DNA of 64,000 nucleotides from Microcoleus sp. FACHB-831. Lineage in GTDB: Bacteria > Cyanobacteriota > Cyanobacteriia > Cyanobacteriales > FACHB-T130. Positions 54,537 to 64,000 of the stretch are shown in pieces. A program made the position numbers and the translations under genes. The notes under the pieces are model-generated. The model had not been told where the DNA came from. It saw only the letters and a program-made list of their open reading frames with translations, and did no database searches. Position 1 is the stretch's first letter, and each line of letters starts with the position of its first letter. The stretch covers positions 1 through 64,000 of the forward strand of contig NZ_JACJON010000034.1 of assembly GCF_014695585.1 (NCBI RefSeq). Direction: 5' to 3'.

Positions 54537-56426
54537 TTAAGTGGTGGGAGCGAATTGCTCCTTTTCAGGCAAAACCGTGTACTCAGCCACAATCTGACGG
54601 AACTCTTCGCCGTCGATAGTTTCCTTCTCGACTAGCAGATCGACTAGGCGATCGATCGCAGCCCGATTTTCCCGCATAATCCGCAGGGCATCTTTGTAGC
54701 AATGATCCACAATAGTGCGTACCTGGGCATCAATACGTGAGGCAATGTCCTCAGAGTATTCAGAGCGACTCGTCCAGTCACGACCGAGGAATACTTCTCC
54801 ACTCTGGCTTTCTAGCGATAAGGGGCCGAGGTCAGACATACCGAAGCGCGTCACCATCTGTCGCGCCAAGCCTGTCACCTGTTGCAAGTCACCGCCAGCA
54901 CCAGTGGTTATTTCAGAATCGCCAAAAATCACTTCTTCAGCAGCACGACCGCCCAAAGCGCCTGTGATACGTGCCAATAACTGAGATCTGGAAACTAAGC
55001 CAGAATCTTCACTTGGGGTAAACCAGGTTAAACCGCGTGCTTGTCCGCGTGGAACTAGGGTTACTTTCTGTACGGGGTCGTGGCCGACAATGAGCGTGCC
55101 AACAATAGCGTGACCGACTTCGTGATAAGCAATTAGCCGCTTGCTCTTGCTGTCTACGAGGGGAGTGCCTTCCATACCAGCAACTACGCGGTCAACGGCG
55201 TCGTTGATTTCCAACATGGTGATGGCATCTTTGCGACGACGGGCGGTAAGAATGGCGGCTTCGTTGAGCAGGTTGGCTAAGTCAGCGCCTGTGAATCCGG
55301 GAGTGCGGCGGGCGATCGCTTCTAATGATACTTCCGGCGCGATTTTCTTATTCCGGGCATGTACTTCTAGGACTTCCAGCCTTCCTTTGATGTCCGGGGC
55401 GTCAACTGTAACTTGACGGTCAAAGCGTCCGGGACGCAATAAGGCGGCGTCGAGTACGTCTGGGCGGTTGGTAGCGGCAATGATAATGATGCCCGTGTTA
55501 CCTTCAAAACCATCCATTTCGGTCAATAGCTGGTTGAGGGTTTGTTCGCGCTCGTCGTTACCACCGCCTATGCCTGCGCCCCGCTGACGGCCAACTGCGT
55601 CGATTTCATCGATGAAGATGATACAGGGGGCGTTTTCTTTGGCTTTTTTGAACAAGTCGCGCACGCGGGAAGCACCAACGCCCACAAACATCTCAACAAA
55701 CTCTGAGCCGGAGATGCTAAAGAAGGGAACGCCAGCTTCACCAGCGATCGCTTTCGCCAACAGTGTCTTACCAGTTCCCGGAGGGCCAACTAACAACACG
55801 CCTTTGGGAATTCTCGCACCAACCGCAGTAAACCGCTCCGGCTGTTTGAGGAATTGCACGACTTCTTGGAGTTCTTCTTTGGCTTCTTCGATACCAGCAA
55901 CATCATCGAACAAAACGCCTGTTTTAGCTTCCATGCTAAACCGCGCTTTCGATTTGCCAAAGTTCATCGCTTGACCTGGGCCACCAGGCAGGTTGCTAGA
56001 GCGCCGGAACAAGAAAAACAGCCCAGCAATTAACAGTATTGGAAAAACTAAGTTTCCCAAAAATCCCCAAATTGCCCCATCGTTGCGAACTGGATGGGTA
56101 TCTAGGCTAATGTTGGAATTTCTCGCCAGCTTGGAAATCAGCTCTGGGGAGTTGCTCGGCAGATCCACTCGCAGCACCTGCGTCCGGTTATCCAGTTCTG
56201 GATCGATTGCTTGGACAATTGCTGTCCTGCCTGAATCATAAAGATCGACGCTTTTCACCCGACCTGCATCCAGGTATTCCAAGAACCGCCCGTAAGTCAT
56301 TCTTGTACTGGCAGTGTTCTTGCCCATTTCAGCGGTAGCGGGTGCAAATGCCCCTTGCCACAGGAAAAACCCAATGACTAAAGCAGGCAGTGTCCAAAGT
56401 AGTATTACTCTCCAAGAAAATTTCAT
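54537..56426 (-). CDS. ftsH: FtsH membrane AAA+ zinc protease
   Basis: A 629-residue protease from ATG 56426 ([21 protein letters not shown]), the conserved start of the photosynthetic FtsH2/FtsH8-type subunits; a longer frame adds 15 unrelated residues. It has two membrane spans (about 5-25 and 124-142), Walker A GPPGTGKT (214-221), Walker [13 protein letters not shown], the SRH region, and the zinc site HEVGH (435-439). It forms a hexamer in the thylakoid or plasma membrane and degrades photodamaged proteins such as D1. Which of the several cyanobacterial paralogues it represents needs a tree. Confidence 0.95.
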   Translation of the reverse strand: MKFSWRVILLWTLPALVIGFFLWQGAFAPATAEMGKNTASTRMTYGRFLEYLDAGRVKSVDLYDSGRTAIVQAIDPELDNRTQVLRVDLPSNSPELISKLARNSNISLDTHPVRNDGAIWGFLGNLVFPILLIAGLFFLFRRSSNLPGGPGQAMNFGKSKARFSMEAKTGVLFDDVAGIEEAKEELQEVVQFLKQPERFTAVGARIPKGVLLVGPPGTGKTLLAKAIAGEAGVPFFSISGSEFVEMFVGVGASRVRDLFKKAKENAPCIIFIDEIDAVGRQRGAGIGGGNDEREQTLNQLLTEMDGFEGNTGIIIIAATNRPDVLDAALLRPGRFDRQVTVDAPDIKGRLEVLEVHARNKKIAPEVSLEAIARRTPGFTGADLANLLNEAAILTARRRKDAITMLEINDAVDRVVAGMEGTPLVDSKSKRLIAYHEVGHAIVGTLIVGHDPVQKVTLVPRGQARGLTWFTPSEDSGLVSRSQLLARITGALGGRAAEEVIFGDSEITTGAGGDLQQVTGLARQMVTRFGMSDLGPLSLESQSGEVFLGRDWTSRSEYSEDIASRIDAQVRTIVDHCYKDALRIMRENRAAIDRLVDLLVEKETIDGEEFRQIVAEYTVLPEKEQFAPTT

Positions 56427-56868
56427 AGATGTGTTGCCTCTACATAGGTCTAAAAATGAAAGCGTTTCCAAAAGAAGATGAATCTTAATTAAATTTAACC
56501 TAATTCTCAGGATTGCAGCAAGAAAGTTAATCTATATATCATAAAAAATAATATTTATCAAGTACTTAGGGAAAGTACATTCCGCGAATAGCCCAAGACA
56601 ACAAAGTTTTAGGCAGGAAGCGGAGAATACCAGCAAGGTTAGAGTTAGAAAACATTAGACATAGATAATTACAGGCATCGCGGCGTTACAAACAGGTAAG
56701 AGGCATAACTTTTCTGTAAAGGTATCTGTAGAAATTGAAGGTAAGAGGCAGCTAGCCTTTACAAATCAAAAAGCTGGTTTGGCATCTCATCTTGCGCCAT
56801 AACCAAAGGCTAGCCTAAAAAGCTGAGTTTTCTCTAGAACGCACGCAGCAACTCAACCTGTAGCATTT
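56427..56868. other. Intergenic region, divergent promoters of ftsH and TPM gene
   Basis: About 440 bases. It includes a long-loop inverted repeat GCTAGCCTTT (56751-56760) / AAAGGCTAGC (56805-56814) with a 44-base loop, and two similar GGTAAGAGGCA stretches. No gene-like frame. Confidence 0.4.
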
Positions 56869-58227
56869 ATGTTCAAACAAGCTTTCTGTGGTGGTTTTCT
56901 AAGTTTGGCTTTACTCAACTTCCCCGTGTCCAGTTCTGCTGTAACTGTAGATGAAGTTCCAAACCCAAGAAAGCTAAATGGCGGTTGGGTTGAGGATATG
57001 GCAAATATACTAACGCCTGCGACTGAAGCTGAGATTAATAGACAAATTTCAGCGCTGGAGGCTCAAAATGGTAGTGAAATCGCAGTGGTAACGGTAACGG
57101 AAACTGCGCCATCTAGAACTCCGAAAGAGTTTGCTACGGCGTTGTTCAATCGCTGGCACATTGGTAAGAAAGATAAAAACAATGGCGTCTTATTTTTGAT
57201 TTCCAAGCGCGAGCGCCGAGTAGAAATTGAGACGGGATATGGGGTTGAGACTATTCTGCCAAATGCCAAAGTAGGCAACATTATCAAGCAAGAAATTACG
57301 CCGCGATTCAAAAAAGACGACTTTGATGGCGGTACGCTAGCTGGAAGCAAAGCGCTAGTAATCAGCCTACAAGCATCAGAGCCGCTATTGAACTCTAGCG
57401 ACGAGCGTCCTTGGTATGTCGATATACCTTGGTACGATTGGCTATTCTACGGATTTACTGGTGGTTCCATAGCTGCTGCGATCGCCGCGATGTTTTACGC
57501 AAAAAAGGCAATGCCAGATGGTAGGACAAAGGCGAATTTAATTGAACCAGAGGGGCGATCGCGTAATTTGTCGCACCAATCTGTAAACTGCGCCAAATGC
57601 TTTCAACCTATGGAACAAGTAGAATCTACTAAACTCCCGCTGCATCTCAACATAGCTGAAAAATTTCTTCAAAACCTGGGTTATGTGAGATATGAAGGTT
57701 GGCAGTGTCCCAACTGTCTTCAGCATCTAACCGGACAAGGGATGCACATACACGAGATTACATTAAAGCCTTACCAAATAAGTAGCTGCCCTAGCTGCGG
57801 ACAAGTGGCAAAGACAACCCAATCGGAGGTTTTAGAAGCAGCGACAACAAATAAAACAGGCAAGCTGTTAGTTAGCGATCGCTGCTATCACTGTTCTTAC
57901 ACCCATCAGACTGAAGAAACAATTCCTCTCTTTGAAGCCGTTTCTAACATTAACAGTAGCGATAGTTCCTGGAGCAGCAGCAGTAGCGATAGCGGTAGTA
58001 GTAGCAGTAGCAGTAGCGATATTTCCTGGAGCAGCAGTAGCGATAGCGGTAGCAGTAGCGATAGTTCTTGGAGTAGCAGCAGCAGCGATAGCGGTAGCAG
58101 TTCCAGCAGCAGTAGCGATAGTTCTTGGAGTAGCAGCAGCGATAGTTCTTGGAGCAGCAGTAGCGATAGCGGTAGCAGTTTTGGAGGTGGGGATAGTTGT
58201 GGCGGTGGAGATGGTGGAAGCTGGTAA
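56869..58227 (+). CDS. TPM-domain protein with zinc motifs and Ser-rich tail
   Basis: A 452-residue protein. A signal peptide (about 1-24) precedes a TPM domain (about 35-175: GGWVEDMANILTPATEAEINRQ, RREVEIETGYGVE-type block reading ERRVEIETGYGVETILPNA), as in the photosystem II assembly/repair factor Psb32 and related proteins. A transmembrane helix follows (about 190-212), then a cytosolic part with four Cys pairs (CAKC, CPNC, CPSC, CYHC, about 240-345) suggesting zinc ribbons. Residues about 360-440 are Ser/Asp/Gly low complexity with repeated DSSWSSSS units, ending in a Gly-rich GGGDSCGGGDGGSW, the usual TPM protein end. The tail length is likely variable. Confidence 0.85.
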   Translation: MFKQAFCGGFLSLALLNFPVSSSAVTVDEVPNPRKLNGGWVEDMANILTPATEAEINRQISALEAQNGSEIAVVTVTETAPSRTPKEFATALFNRWHIGKKDKNNGVLFLISKRERRVEIETGYGVETILPNAKVGNIIKQEITPRFKKDDFDGGTLAGSKALVISLQASEPLLNSSDERPWYVDIPWYDWLFYGFTGGSIAAAIAAMFYAKKAMPDGRTKANLIEPEGRSRNLSHQSVNCAKCFQPMEQVESTKLPLHLNIAEKFLQNLGYVRYEGWQCPNCLQHLTGQGMHIHEITLKPYQISSCPSCGQVAKTTQSEVLEAATTNKTGKLLVSDRCYHCSYTHQTEETIPLFEAVSNINSSDSSWSSSSSDSGSSSSSSSDISWSSSSDSGSSSDSSWSSSSSDSGSSSSSSSDSSWSSSSDSSWSSSSDSGSSFGGGDSCGGGDGGSW

Positions 58228-58251
58228 GCGTCTATATAACCCCATTTCTCA

Positions 58252-58297
58252 CAAAAAAACAGCCCGCACAAGAGAGCTTGTAGAACTTGTGCAGGCT
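58252..58297 (-). terminator. Rho-independent terminator of petH
   Basis: Read on the minus strand: AGCCTGCACAAG, a 13-base loop, CTTGTGCGGGCT, then GTTTTTTTG. The arms (58286-58297 and 58261-58272) pair with one mismatch. The T-tract is on the minus-strand 3' side, so it ends petH, whose stop is about 80 bases upstream in that direction. Confidence 0.8.
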
Positions 58298-58376
58298 GCC
58301 GTCCCGCCTGTAATATGTAGCCTCACCCCCGACGGGTAGGAGAGGTTTGGGGGTTTATCTCCAAACAAGTACAAAC

Positions 58377-59603
<1,227 letters not shown>

Positions 59604-59627
59604 CTAGATATCTCCTAACCCAAATCA

Positions 59628-59646
59628 ACACGTTGTAGCAACGTGT
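59628..59646 (-). promoter_or_regulatory. Hairpin in the petH 5' leader
   Basis: Perfect 8-base arms ACACGTTG (59628-59635) and CAACGTGT (59639-59646) with a 3-base loop, 31-49 bases upstream of the petH ATG. In Synechocystis the structure of the petH leader helps decide which of two FNR isoforms is translated. Whether this hairpin plays such a role here is inference. Confidence 0.45.
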
Positions 59647-60102
59647 CCTTTCCAGCATATGCCAGCCTGGGTTCCGGATAACGTCCGGCTCCTAGAGCTG
59701 AGTTTCTACCTAGCGTAGCATTGTAAGGCTATGCTCATGTGTCTCCGGCGCTTAGAGCAGGCGGAGTAAGCACTTTTGCAGCAAGTTGTATTGGGAAAGC
59801 CATCATCGGCCTCCTTTAAGGTAGCGAGTAATCAATTTAGAAAATGTCACTATTGAGTCAATTTTATGTTTTTAAAAGGTGCAAATAACCGTATTCTAGG
59901 TACTGAGGCATCTGAATCCCATTGGGATAAGCCTTGTATGGGAAAGCCCGTTTTGGTAAGATCCACTATCAGCAGCTAGTAGTAAATACTCACTAGAAAA
60001 GCCCTTAAGTCTTCCCGGACGCGGATGGGGCTAGTTACAGGCTAAAGATGCTCAGTGAAGTCAGGACTCGGTTAGTAAACAATTTTTCGTTAGAGGGAAC
60101 CT
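59647..60102. other. Divergent petH-prk promoter region
   Basis: About 455 bases with no gene. I looked for an NtcA box GTA-N8-TAC and found only GTATTCTAGGTAC (59891-59903), which has N7. Regulatory sites for both photosynthetic genes must lie here but cannot be assigned with confidence. Confidence 0.4.
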
Positions 60103-61110
60103 ATGACCAGTAAGCCGGACCGCGTGGTGCTAATTGGCGTTGCCGGAGATTCCGGATGCGGTAAATCTACTTTTTTGCGCCGATTGACAGATTTGTTCGG
60201 GGAAGATTTCGTGACTGTGATCTGCCTGGACGATTACCACTCTCTGGACCGGAAGCAGCGCAAGGAAACGGGGATTACTGCTCTTAATCCGAAGGCAAAC
60301 AACTTTGACCTGATGTATGAGCAAATGAAAGCGCTGAAGAGTGGTCAGGCTATTGATAAGCCTATTTACAACCACGAAACGGGCATGATCGACCCACCAG
60401 AGAGGGTGGAGCCAAATCATATTATTGTGATTGAGGGTCTGCACCCGTTATATGATGAGCGCGTGCGATCGCTTCTAGATTTCAGCGTCTATCTTGACAT
60501 CAGCGATGAGGTCAAGATTGCTTGGAAAATTCAGCGCGATATGGCAGAGAGGGGCCACACCTACGAGGATGTGCTAGCTGCCATCAATTCCCGTCGTCCC
60601 GACTTCTCCGCTTACATAGATCCGCAAAAAGAGTTTGCGGATGTCGTGATTCAGGTTTTACCCACGAATTTGATCAAGGATGACCAGGAACGCAAGGTTT
60701 TGCGGGTACAGATGATCCAGAGAGAAGGCGTGGAAGGTTTTGAGCCTGCTTACCTGTTTGATGAGGGTTCCACAATTAATTGGACTCCTTGCGGTCGTAA
60801 GCTGACTTGCTCTTACCCTGGAATCAAGATGTACTACGGGCCAGATGCTTATTACGGCCACGAAGTCTCGATCCTAGAAGTAGATGGTCAGTTTGACAAT
60901 CTAGAGGAAGTCATCTACATCGAGAGCCATCTGAGCAAAACTTCTACTAAGTACGAGGGCGAGTTGACTAAACTCTTGCTACAGCATCGCGAATACCCAG
61001 GCTCAAACAACGGTACTGGATTGTTCCAAGTGCTGGTGGGTCTAAAAATGCGGGCGACTTACGAACGCTTGACTTCTGGCAAGACCCAGCAACTGGCGGG
61101 GAAGGCATAG
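60103..61110 (+). CDS. prk: Phosphoribulokinase
   Basis: A 335-residue Calvin-cycle enzyme phosphorylating ribulose 5-phosphate to ribulose 1,5-bisphosphate. The P-loop GDSGCGKST contains Cys19 and the next strand ends VICLDDYH with Cys41, the redox-regulated pair. The C-terminal pair lies in WTPCGRKLTCSYPG (about 230 and 236), used for assembly with GAPDH and CP12. The catalytic VIEGLHPLYD and the RRPDFSAYIDPQK block are complete. A hairpin terminator follows. It is divergent from petH, so light-regulated electron transfer and carbon fixation genes share an upstream region. Confidence 0.97.
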   Translation: MTSKPDRVVLIGVAGDSGCGKSTFLRRLTDLFGEDFVTVICLDDYHSLDRKQRKETGITALNPKANNFDLMYEQMKALKSGQAIDKPIYNHETGMIDPPERVEPNHIIVIEGLHPLYDERVRSLLDFSVYLDISDEVKIAWKIQRDMAERGHTYEDVLAAINSRRPDFSAYIDPQKEFADVVIQVLPTNLIKDDQERKVLRVQMIQREGVEGFEPAYLFDEGSTINWTPCGRKLTCSYPGIKMYYGPDAYYGHEVSILEVDGQFDNLEEVIYIESHLSKTSTKYEGELTKLLLQHREYPGSNNGTGLFQVLVGLKMRATYERLTSGKTQQLAGKA

Positions 61111-61148
61111 AAAAACCTAGCGCGATCGCTCCTAAGCTTTTATCTAAT

Positions 61149-61187
61149 AAACGCGAGATGCCTGACTTTGGCTCTCGCGTTTTATTT
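61149..61187 (+). terminator. Rho-independent terminator of prk
   Basis: Ten-base perfect arms AAACGCGAGA (61149-61158) and TCTCGCGTTT (61173-61182), 14-base loop, then TATTTTGGTTTT. It lies 38 bases after the prk stop. Confidence 0.8.
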
Positions 61188-61331
61188 TGGTTTTCTGAGC
61201 GATAATCCCTTAATAGGGCTTACTACATCGCTAGGCACGCCCCAATAAGCCAAACTCTCATGATTATTTAGTATATTGTACGATATTGACTCGCTCGTTG
61301 TAATGTATCCAAATGAGAACTGGTATTAACG

Positions 61332-61634
61332 ATGAGAGTGTGGCTCGCTAGTTTTCTCGTGCTATTCGGGACGGCAGAAGTTTACCAATGGGTGAAGCAC
61401 TTCACCCTTCCTCTGCCAATATATATTTTGGGTGGATCATTTTTAGCGATCGCTTCCAACTATAAGCGGGTTTTTGGCGTATCTTGGACTGGCGGGCTTG
61501 ACGAAACCACAGCAAGCCCCGATCGGACATCACCTTTTATGCGGAATGTGACTCAAGGAGATAAAAACCAAACGGTGCAACCCCGTCGCCCCATCTCTTT
61601 CACAATTGGTCGCTCAAACCACGAAAGGCAGTAG
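61332..61634 (+). CDS. Small conserved membrane protein of unknown function
   Basis: A 100-residue protein with two close hydrophobic stretches near the N-terminus (about 3-20, RVWLASFLVLFGTAEVYQW, and 26-43, LPLPIYILGGSFLAIASNY) joined by a short turn, then a polar, likely disordered C-terminal half rich in Thr, Pro and Arg. It probably sits in the membrane as a hairpin. The ATG at 61332 is clean. It lies after prk, separated by its terminator, and is convergent with the next gene (12-base gap). I do not recognise a family function. Confidence 0.65.
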   Translation: MRVWLASFLVLFGTAEVYQWVKHFTLPLPIYILGGSFLAIASNYKRVFGVSWTGGLDETTASPDRTSPFMRNVTQGDKNQTVQPRRPISFTIGRSNHERQ

Positions 61635-61646
61635 CATTTCGGCTCC

Positions 61647-62228
61647 CTAGCGCCCCAAGTTGCGCTTCATACTATTCAACTCGTCCTCAGTTTCCCAACG
61701 CTGGAATTGTTCTTCTAATCCCTCTGCGCCAGTATGAGTATTGCTGTTGGTGCTACTCTGATTCCAAGCGGTGCTAGCGGCTCTCTGTTCGGCTTTATTA
61801 CTATTACGTGGTGCTTGAGCTGAGGCGGCTTTTGTTTTTACCTCTTGGCGACGCAGCTGAATTTTGCGCTGTAGTTCCTTAGCTTGCTCAAGACGCTCTT
61901 TACAGCCTTGCATCTGTCCCCAAAGCTGATTCCCTTGGCGTAGCAGTGCAGCTTCTCGCTCTTGAGCAGCTTGGGCTAAATCCATTCTCCCAGAGGCTTT
62001 AGCTTTCTCTATGCGGGAATGCCAGCGCTTTATTTCTTGCGCTGTAGAGAGAATTTCATCCTGCGATCGCTTTTCCCCGCGCTGGAGGTCTGCAATCAAG
62101 CGGAGCGTGTCTTGCTCTTGCTCCCGCAGTTGCTCCTCTAGCATTTGTAACTCCAGATGGGGATTATTCCGGAGAAATTCCTCTAACTGGGTTTCTAGAA
62201 ACCGTTTGGAATCATCAAATAGTCCCAC
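61647..62228 (-). CDS. Coiled-coil protein, TIGR04376-like cyanobacterial family
   Basis: A 193-residue protein if GTG 62228-62226 is used, giving the start MGLFDDSKRFLETQLEEFLRNNPHLE, which I recall as conserved in this cyanobacterial family; an ATG 15 codons upstream gives extra non-matching residues. Residues about 10-130 are a continuous charged coiled coil (EEQLREQEQDTLRLIADLQRG, RIEKAKASGRMDLAQAAQERE). The C-terminal 60 residues are Ala/Ser/Asn-rich and end with LEEQFQRWETEDELNSMKRNL. No membrane span. Function unknown. The convergent neighbour overlaps nothing. Confidence 0.65.
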   Translation of the reverse strand: MGLFDDSKRFLETQLEEFLRNNPHLELQMLEEQLREQEQDTLRLIADLQRGEKRSQDEILSTAQEIKRWHSRIEKAKASGRMDLAQAAQEREAALLRQGNQLWGQMQGCKERLEQAKELQRKIQLRRQEVKTKAASAQAPRNSNKAEQRAASTAWNQSSTNSNTHTGAEGLEEQFQRWETEDELNSMKRNLGR

Positions 62229-62479
62229 TACACGCAATCCTTGGCGACTGTTTATTTTTTTATATGGTAGCAACAGTTAGAGCCATAGGAGCCTCGCTAG
62301 CTACAAGATATGATTAAATTTCGATAGCTAATACCGATTTAATGCGCTCGCGCTGCCTGGGATGAAGGCTTTTTTTGCACTAAAATTATACCATTCCCGC
62401 CCCATACCGCTAATGCGAAGGTGTATTAATATTTACAAACCTTAGTTGATTTAAAATAATTTAAGTTTAGGCCAAACTA

Positions 62480-63115
62480 ATGACTTTAAAAGTAATTATT
62501 TTTGATTTTGATGGCACGATTGCTGATACCCTAGATGCGCTTGTAAGTATTACAAACGATCTATCTGAAGAGTTTGGATACAAACGAGCCAATCCAGACG
62601 ATATCGAACGCCTCAAAAATTTAAGTCCCCGACAAATTATTAAACAATCAGGGATATCATTATTTAAGTTGCCTGGGCTTTTAAGGAAAGTGAAAGTTAG
62701 GTTAAATAAAGAGATTGAGCTATTAACGCCAATCTCAGGAATTAGCCCAGTGCTTATACAATTGAAAAACAATGGGCATTTATTAGGTATTATCACATCT
62801 AACTCTAAAGAAAATGTGGTGATATTCCTTAAAGCAAACGGATTGGAAGAAGTATTTGATTTTGTTTACTCAGGAACAACACTCTTTGGTAAGAGTAAAG
62901 TAATTAACAGTTTCTTGTCCAAAGAACATTTAAAACCTGAAGACGTTATTTATGTAGGAGACGAAGCCAGAGATATTGAAGCTGCCAAAGCAAGTTGGAT
63001 AAAAATTGTTGCAGTTAGTTGGGGATTTAATTCCAAAGAATTATTAACTAAGCATCACCCAGATTTTATAATTGACGCTCCCAAAGAACTGATTGAAGTA
63101 GTAGAAAATTTGTAA
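62480..63115 (+). CDS. HAD-superfamily hydrolase, phosphoglycolate phosphatase-like
   Basis: A 211-residue HAD phosphatase. Motif I is FDFDGTIAD (Asp9, Asp11), motif II is GIITSNSKEN, motif III Lys lies in GKSKVINSF and motif IV is YVGDEARDIEAAK with paired acidic residues. A small helical cap (about 16-80) is typical of the Gph/PGP subgroup. Phosphoglycolate phosphatase would serve photorespiration, but related HADs act on other small phosphates and the cap sequence is not diagnostic. The sequence is more AT-rich and Lys-rich than neighbouring genes. Cytoplasmic. Confidence 0.82.
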   Translation: MTLKVIIFDFDGTIADTLDALVSITNDLSEEFGYKRANPDDIERLKNLSPRQIIKQSGISLFKLPGLLRKVKVRLNKEIELLTPISGISPVLIQLKNNGHLLGIITSNSKENVVIFLKANGLEEVFDFVYSGTTLFGKSKVINSFLSKEHLKPEDVIYVGDEARDIEAAKASWIKIVAVSWGFNSKELLTKHHPDFIIDAPKELIEVVENL

Positions 63116-63247
63116 AAAATTAGGCGATCGCGGCTTGAAAATTATTTTCAGTTTATGAACAATAGCGCTCGCCTTGAATGTCTAATTTAAATAAAAAGCA
63201 GGTTTAACTAGAGGGATGGCGCAAGTTACCTCCAGACAACCCCGAAA

Positions 63248-63281
63248 ATAAATAAAGCCTGTTTACGCAGGCTTTATTTAT
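63248..63281. terminator. Bidirectional terminator hairpin
   Basis: Perfect 14-base arms ATAAATAAAGCCTG (63248-63261) and CAGGCTTTATTTAT (63268-63281) with a 6-base loop, between the ends of the HAD gene and the convergent small gene. Both sides have AT-rich tails, so it can serve either strand. Confidence 0.8.
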
Positions 63282-63304
63282 CTATCACCAGATTTTTCTG
63301 AGTT

Positions 63305-63748
63305 TTATAGTTTATCAGAAGGGCGAGGGGCGGTAAAAGCATCCCAAGCAGCTTTTGCAGCATCCGCAAGGCGATCGCCTAATGTGGCAACTTCCTTAAG
63401 AACCGATTCCCAATTCTTCTCAGCTTCATACTGGATGAGTTTAATTGAGTAAGCAATTCTCTCAGGATCGACTAGCTTATTTTGTTCAATGTTTTCCCGC
63501 GCCTGACGCACCGCATTGAGATAAGCATCGCGAGTTAGATCGCCAGCAGTTTGCGCCTCTGACTGCGCCCGTTTTTTAATAGCATCAATTAGTGCTTTGG
63601 TTTCGCCCTTCAGAGCATCAGATTCGCCAGCCATTTCCGCTTCCACCAGAGCATTAGTCTCCTCGCTAATATTTCCAGCAAGGGCTTTCTGCTCCTCGGT
63701 GACTTCCACAATGGCATATTCTTTGGCAATGTTACTTTCGGTACTCAT
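63305..63748 (-). CDS. Conserved helical protein of unknown function
   Basis: A 147-residue acidic, Ala/Glu/Lys-rich protein with no membrane segment or signal peptide, starting MSTESNIAKEYAIVEVTEEQKALAG at ATG 63748 after AACGAGGAAAAAC, which contains a reasonable ribosome site. The middle (about 50-140) is predicted by eye to be long amphipathic helices: KALIDAIKKRAQSEAQTAGDL, RQARENIEQNKLVDPERIAYSI, LIQYEAEKNWESVLKEVATLGDRLADAAKAAWDAF. It resembles helical stress or coiled-coil proteins but I do not recognise a family. Confidence 0.65.
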   Translation of the reverse strand: MSTESNIAKEYAIVEVTEEQKALAGNISEETNALVEAEMAGESDALKGETKALIDAIKKRAQSEAQTAGDLTRDAYLNAVRQARENIEQNKLVDPERIAYSIKLIQYEAEKNWESVLKEVATLGDRLADAAKAAWDAFTAPRPSDKL

Positions 63749-63829
63749 TGTTTTTCCTCGTTATTAAAAAGTGATTCAAGCTATTAGTAAGACGGGCAGC
63801 GCCCAACCTACTACTTTAAAAAATAGACA

Positions 63830-64000
63830 TCATCTGAGATGTATACCCTGATAGTTCTTTTTCCAGGTGGAACAACCGCAGTCGAACCACATACTGTAGC
63901 TGACTATTTGAGCTAGGAATGAGATAGCACCCCCAATGGTGGCGGCTACAGATTGAGTCAGCCTGTCGCGATTGCGAACGTGGCTCAGTTCGTGGGCGAT
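63830..64000 (-). pseudogene. HtpX-like M48 metalloprotease, cut by window edge and C-terminally truncated
   Basis: The minus-strand frame entering at base 64000 reads IAHELSHVRNRDRLTQS, VAATIGGAISFLAQIVSYSM, then WFDCGCSTWKKNYQGIHLR and stops at TGA 63832-63830. HELSH is the M48 zinc motif and the following Ala/Ile-rich segment is the HtpX membrane helix. Intact HtpX proteins continue for roughly 80-100 residues past this point, including the third zinc ligand Glu. Here the similarity ends about 17 residues before the stop, and the other frames do not resume it. The N-terminal part lies outside the window. Confidence 0.65.

Noticed and set aside
57868-58339. Long antisense and alternate-frame open stretches rich in Ala/Val/Leu
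   Set aside because: They are produced by the AGC/AGT repeat that codes for the Ser-rich tail of the TPM protein.
59891-59903. GTATTCTAGGTAC as an NtcA site for petH or prk
   Set aside because: The spacer is seven bases, not the eight required by GTA-N8-TAC.

Overview
This window comes from a cyanobacterium, most likely a filamentous one. The octamer GCGATCGC (HIP1) recurs throughout. There is a ferredoxin-NADP reductase with the cyanobacterial CpcD-like N-terminal domain, a phosphoribulokinase with the Cys19/Cys41 redox pair, a sucrose synthase, an FtsH with the photosynthetic-lineage N-terminus, and many short heptanucleotide tandem repeats (STRRs) of the kind known from filamentous cyanobacteria. 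About 50 protein genes can be supported. I found no rRNA, tRNA or CRISPR array.

Layout. 0-1.9 kb: the tail of an IS630-like transposase abutting a decapitated KGK-domain gene, an intact KGK-domain gene, a small unknown gene and an HNH nuclease. 1.96-4.66 kb: a large GH57/DUF3536 glycoside hydrolase. 5.26-12.98 kb: seven same-strand genes in which the order CAX cation antiporter, WD40 propeller, PGB-fold protein occurs twice in succession (first WD40 protein is a Ser/Thr kinase fusion, second is secreted). 13.1-18.2 kb: sucrose synthase, M32 carboxypeptidase and a TPR protein, all on the minus strand. 18.6-24.4 kb: a locus with two transglutaminase-like proteins, a circularly permuted ATP-grasp ligase, an alpha-E protein and an Anbu-type proteasome homologue. 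24.5-27.4 kb: two further TPR proteins. 27.8-33.5 kb: aspartase, DUF362 protein, pyrophosphatase, PanD and a metallo-beta-lactamase-fold protein whose metal site looks degraded. 33.6-37.3 kb: a TrpD-like protein downstream of an NtcB-like LysR regulator, then a HEAT-repeat protein. 37.5-40.6 kb: a VapC toxin remnant, an HTH-NACHT NTPase and a divergent Bro-N protein, which together look like a small defence or mobile-element-associated patch. 40.9-43.9 kb: sbcC. 44.3-54.4 kb: a signalling block with three paralogous histidine kinases carrying different sensor modules, an HNOBA-PAS-GGDEF-EAL protein and a PhnD-type binding lipoprotein directly upstream of one kinase. 54.5-64 kb: core photosynthetic and housekeeping genes (ftsH, a TPM-domain protein, petH and prk in divergent orientation), small conserved genes, a HAD phosphatase and a C-terminally truncated HtpX-like protease at the edge.

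The most unusual points are: the twice-repeated CAX/WD40/PGB gene order, with the second antiporter having lost three expected residues of its second catalytic repeat; dispersed-repeat-like sequence inside the ATPase domains of the three kinases at the same place; the HTH-NACHT/Bro-N pair; the apparently metal-site-deficient MBL protein; and an HNOBA sensor domain with no H-NOX gene in the window. Several intergenic repeat families (heptamer STRRs, GGCAAAAG-type long hairpins, GTAGGGTGGGCA palindromes, CGTTCCCAGGC palindromes) fill the gaps and often sit where terminators are expected.
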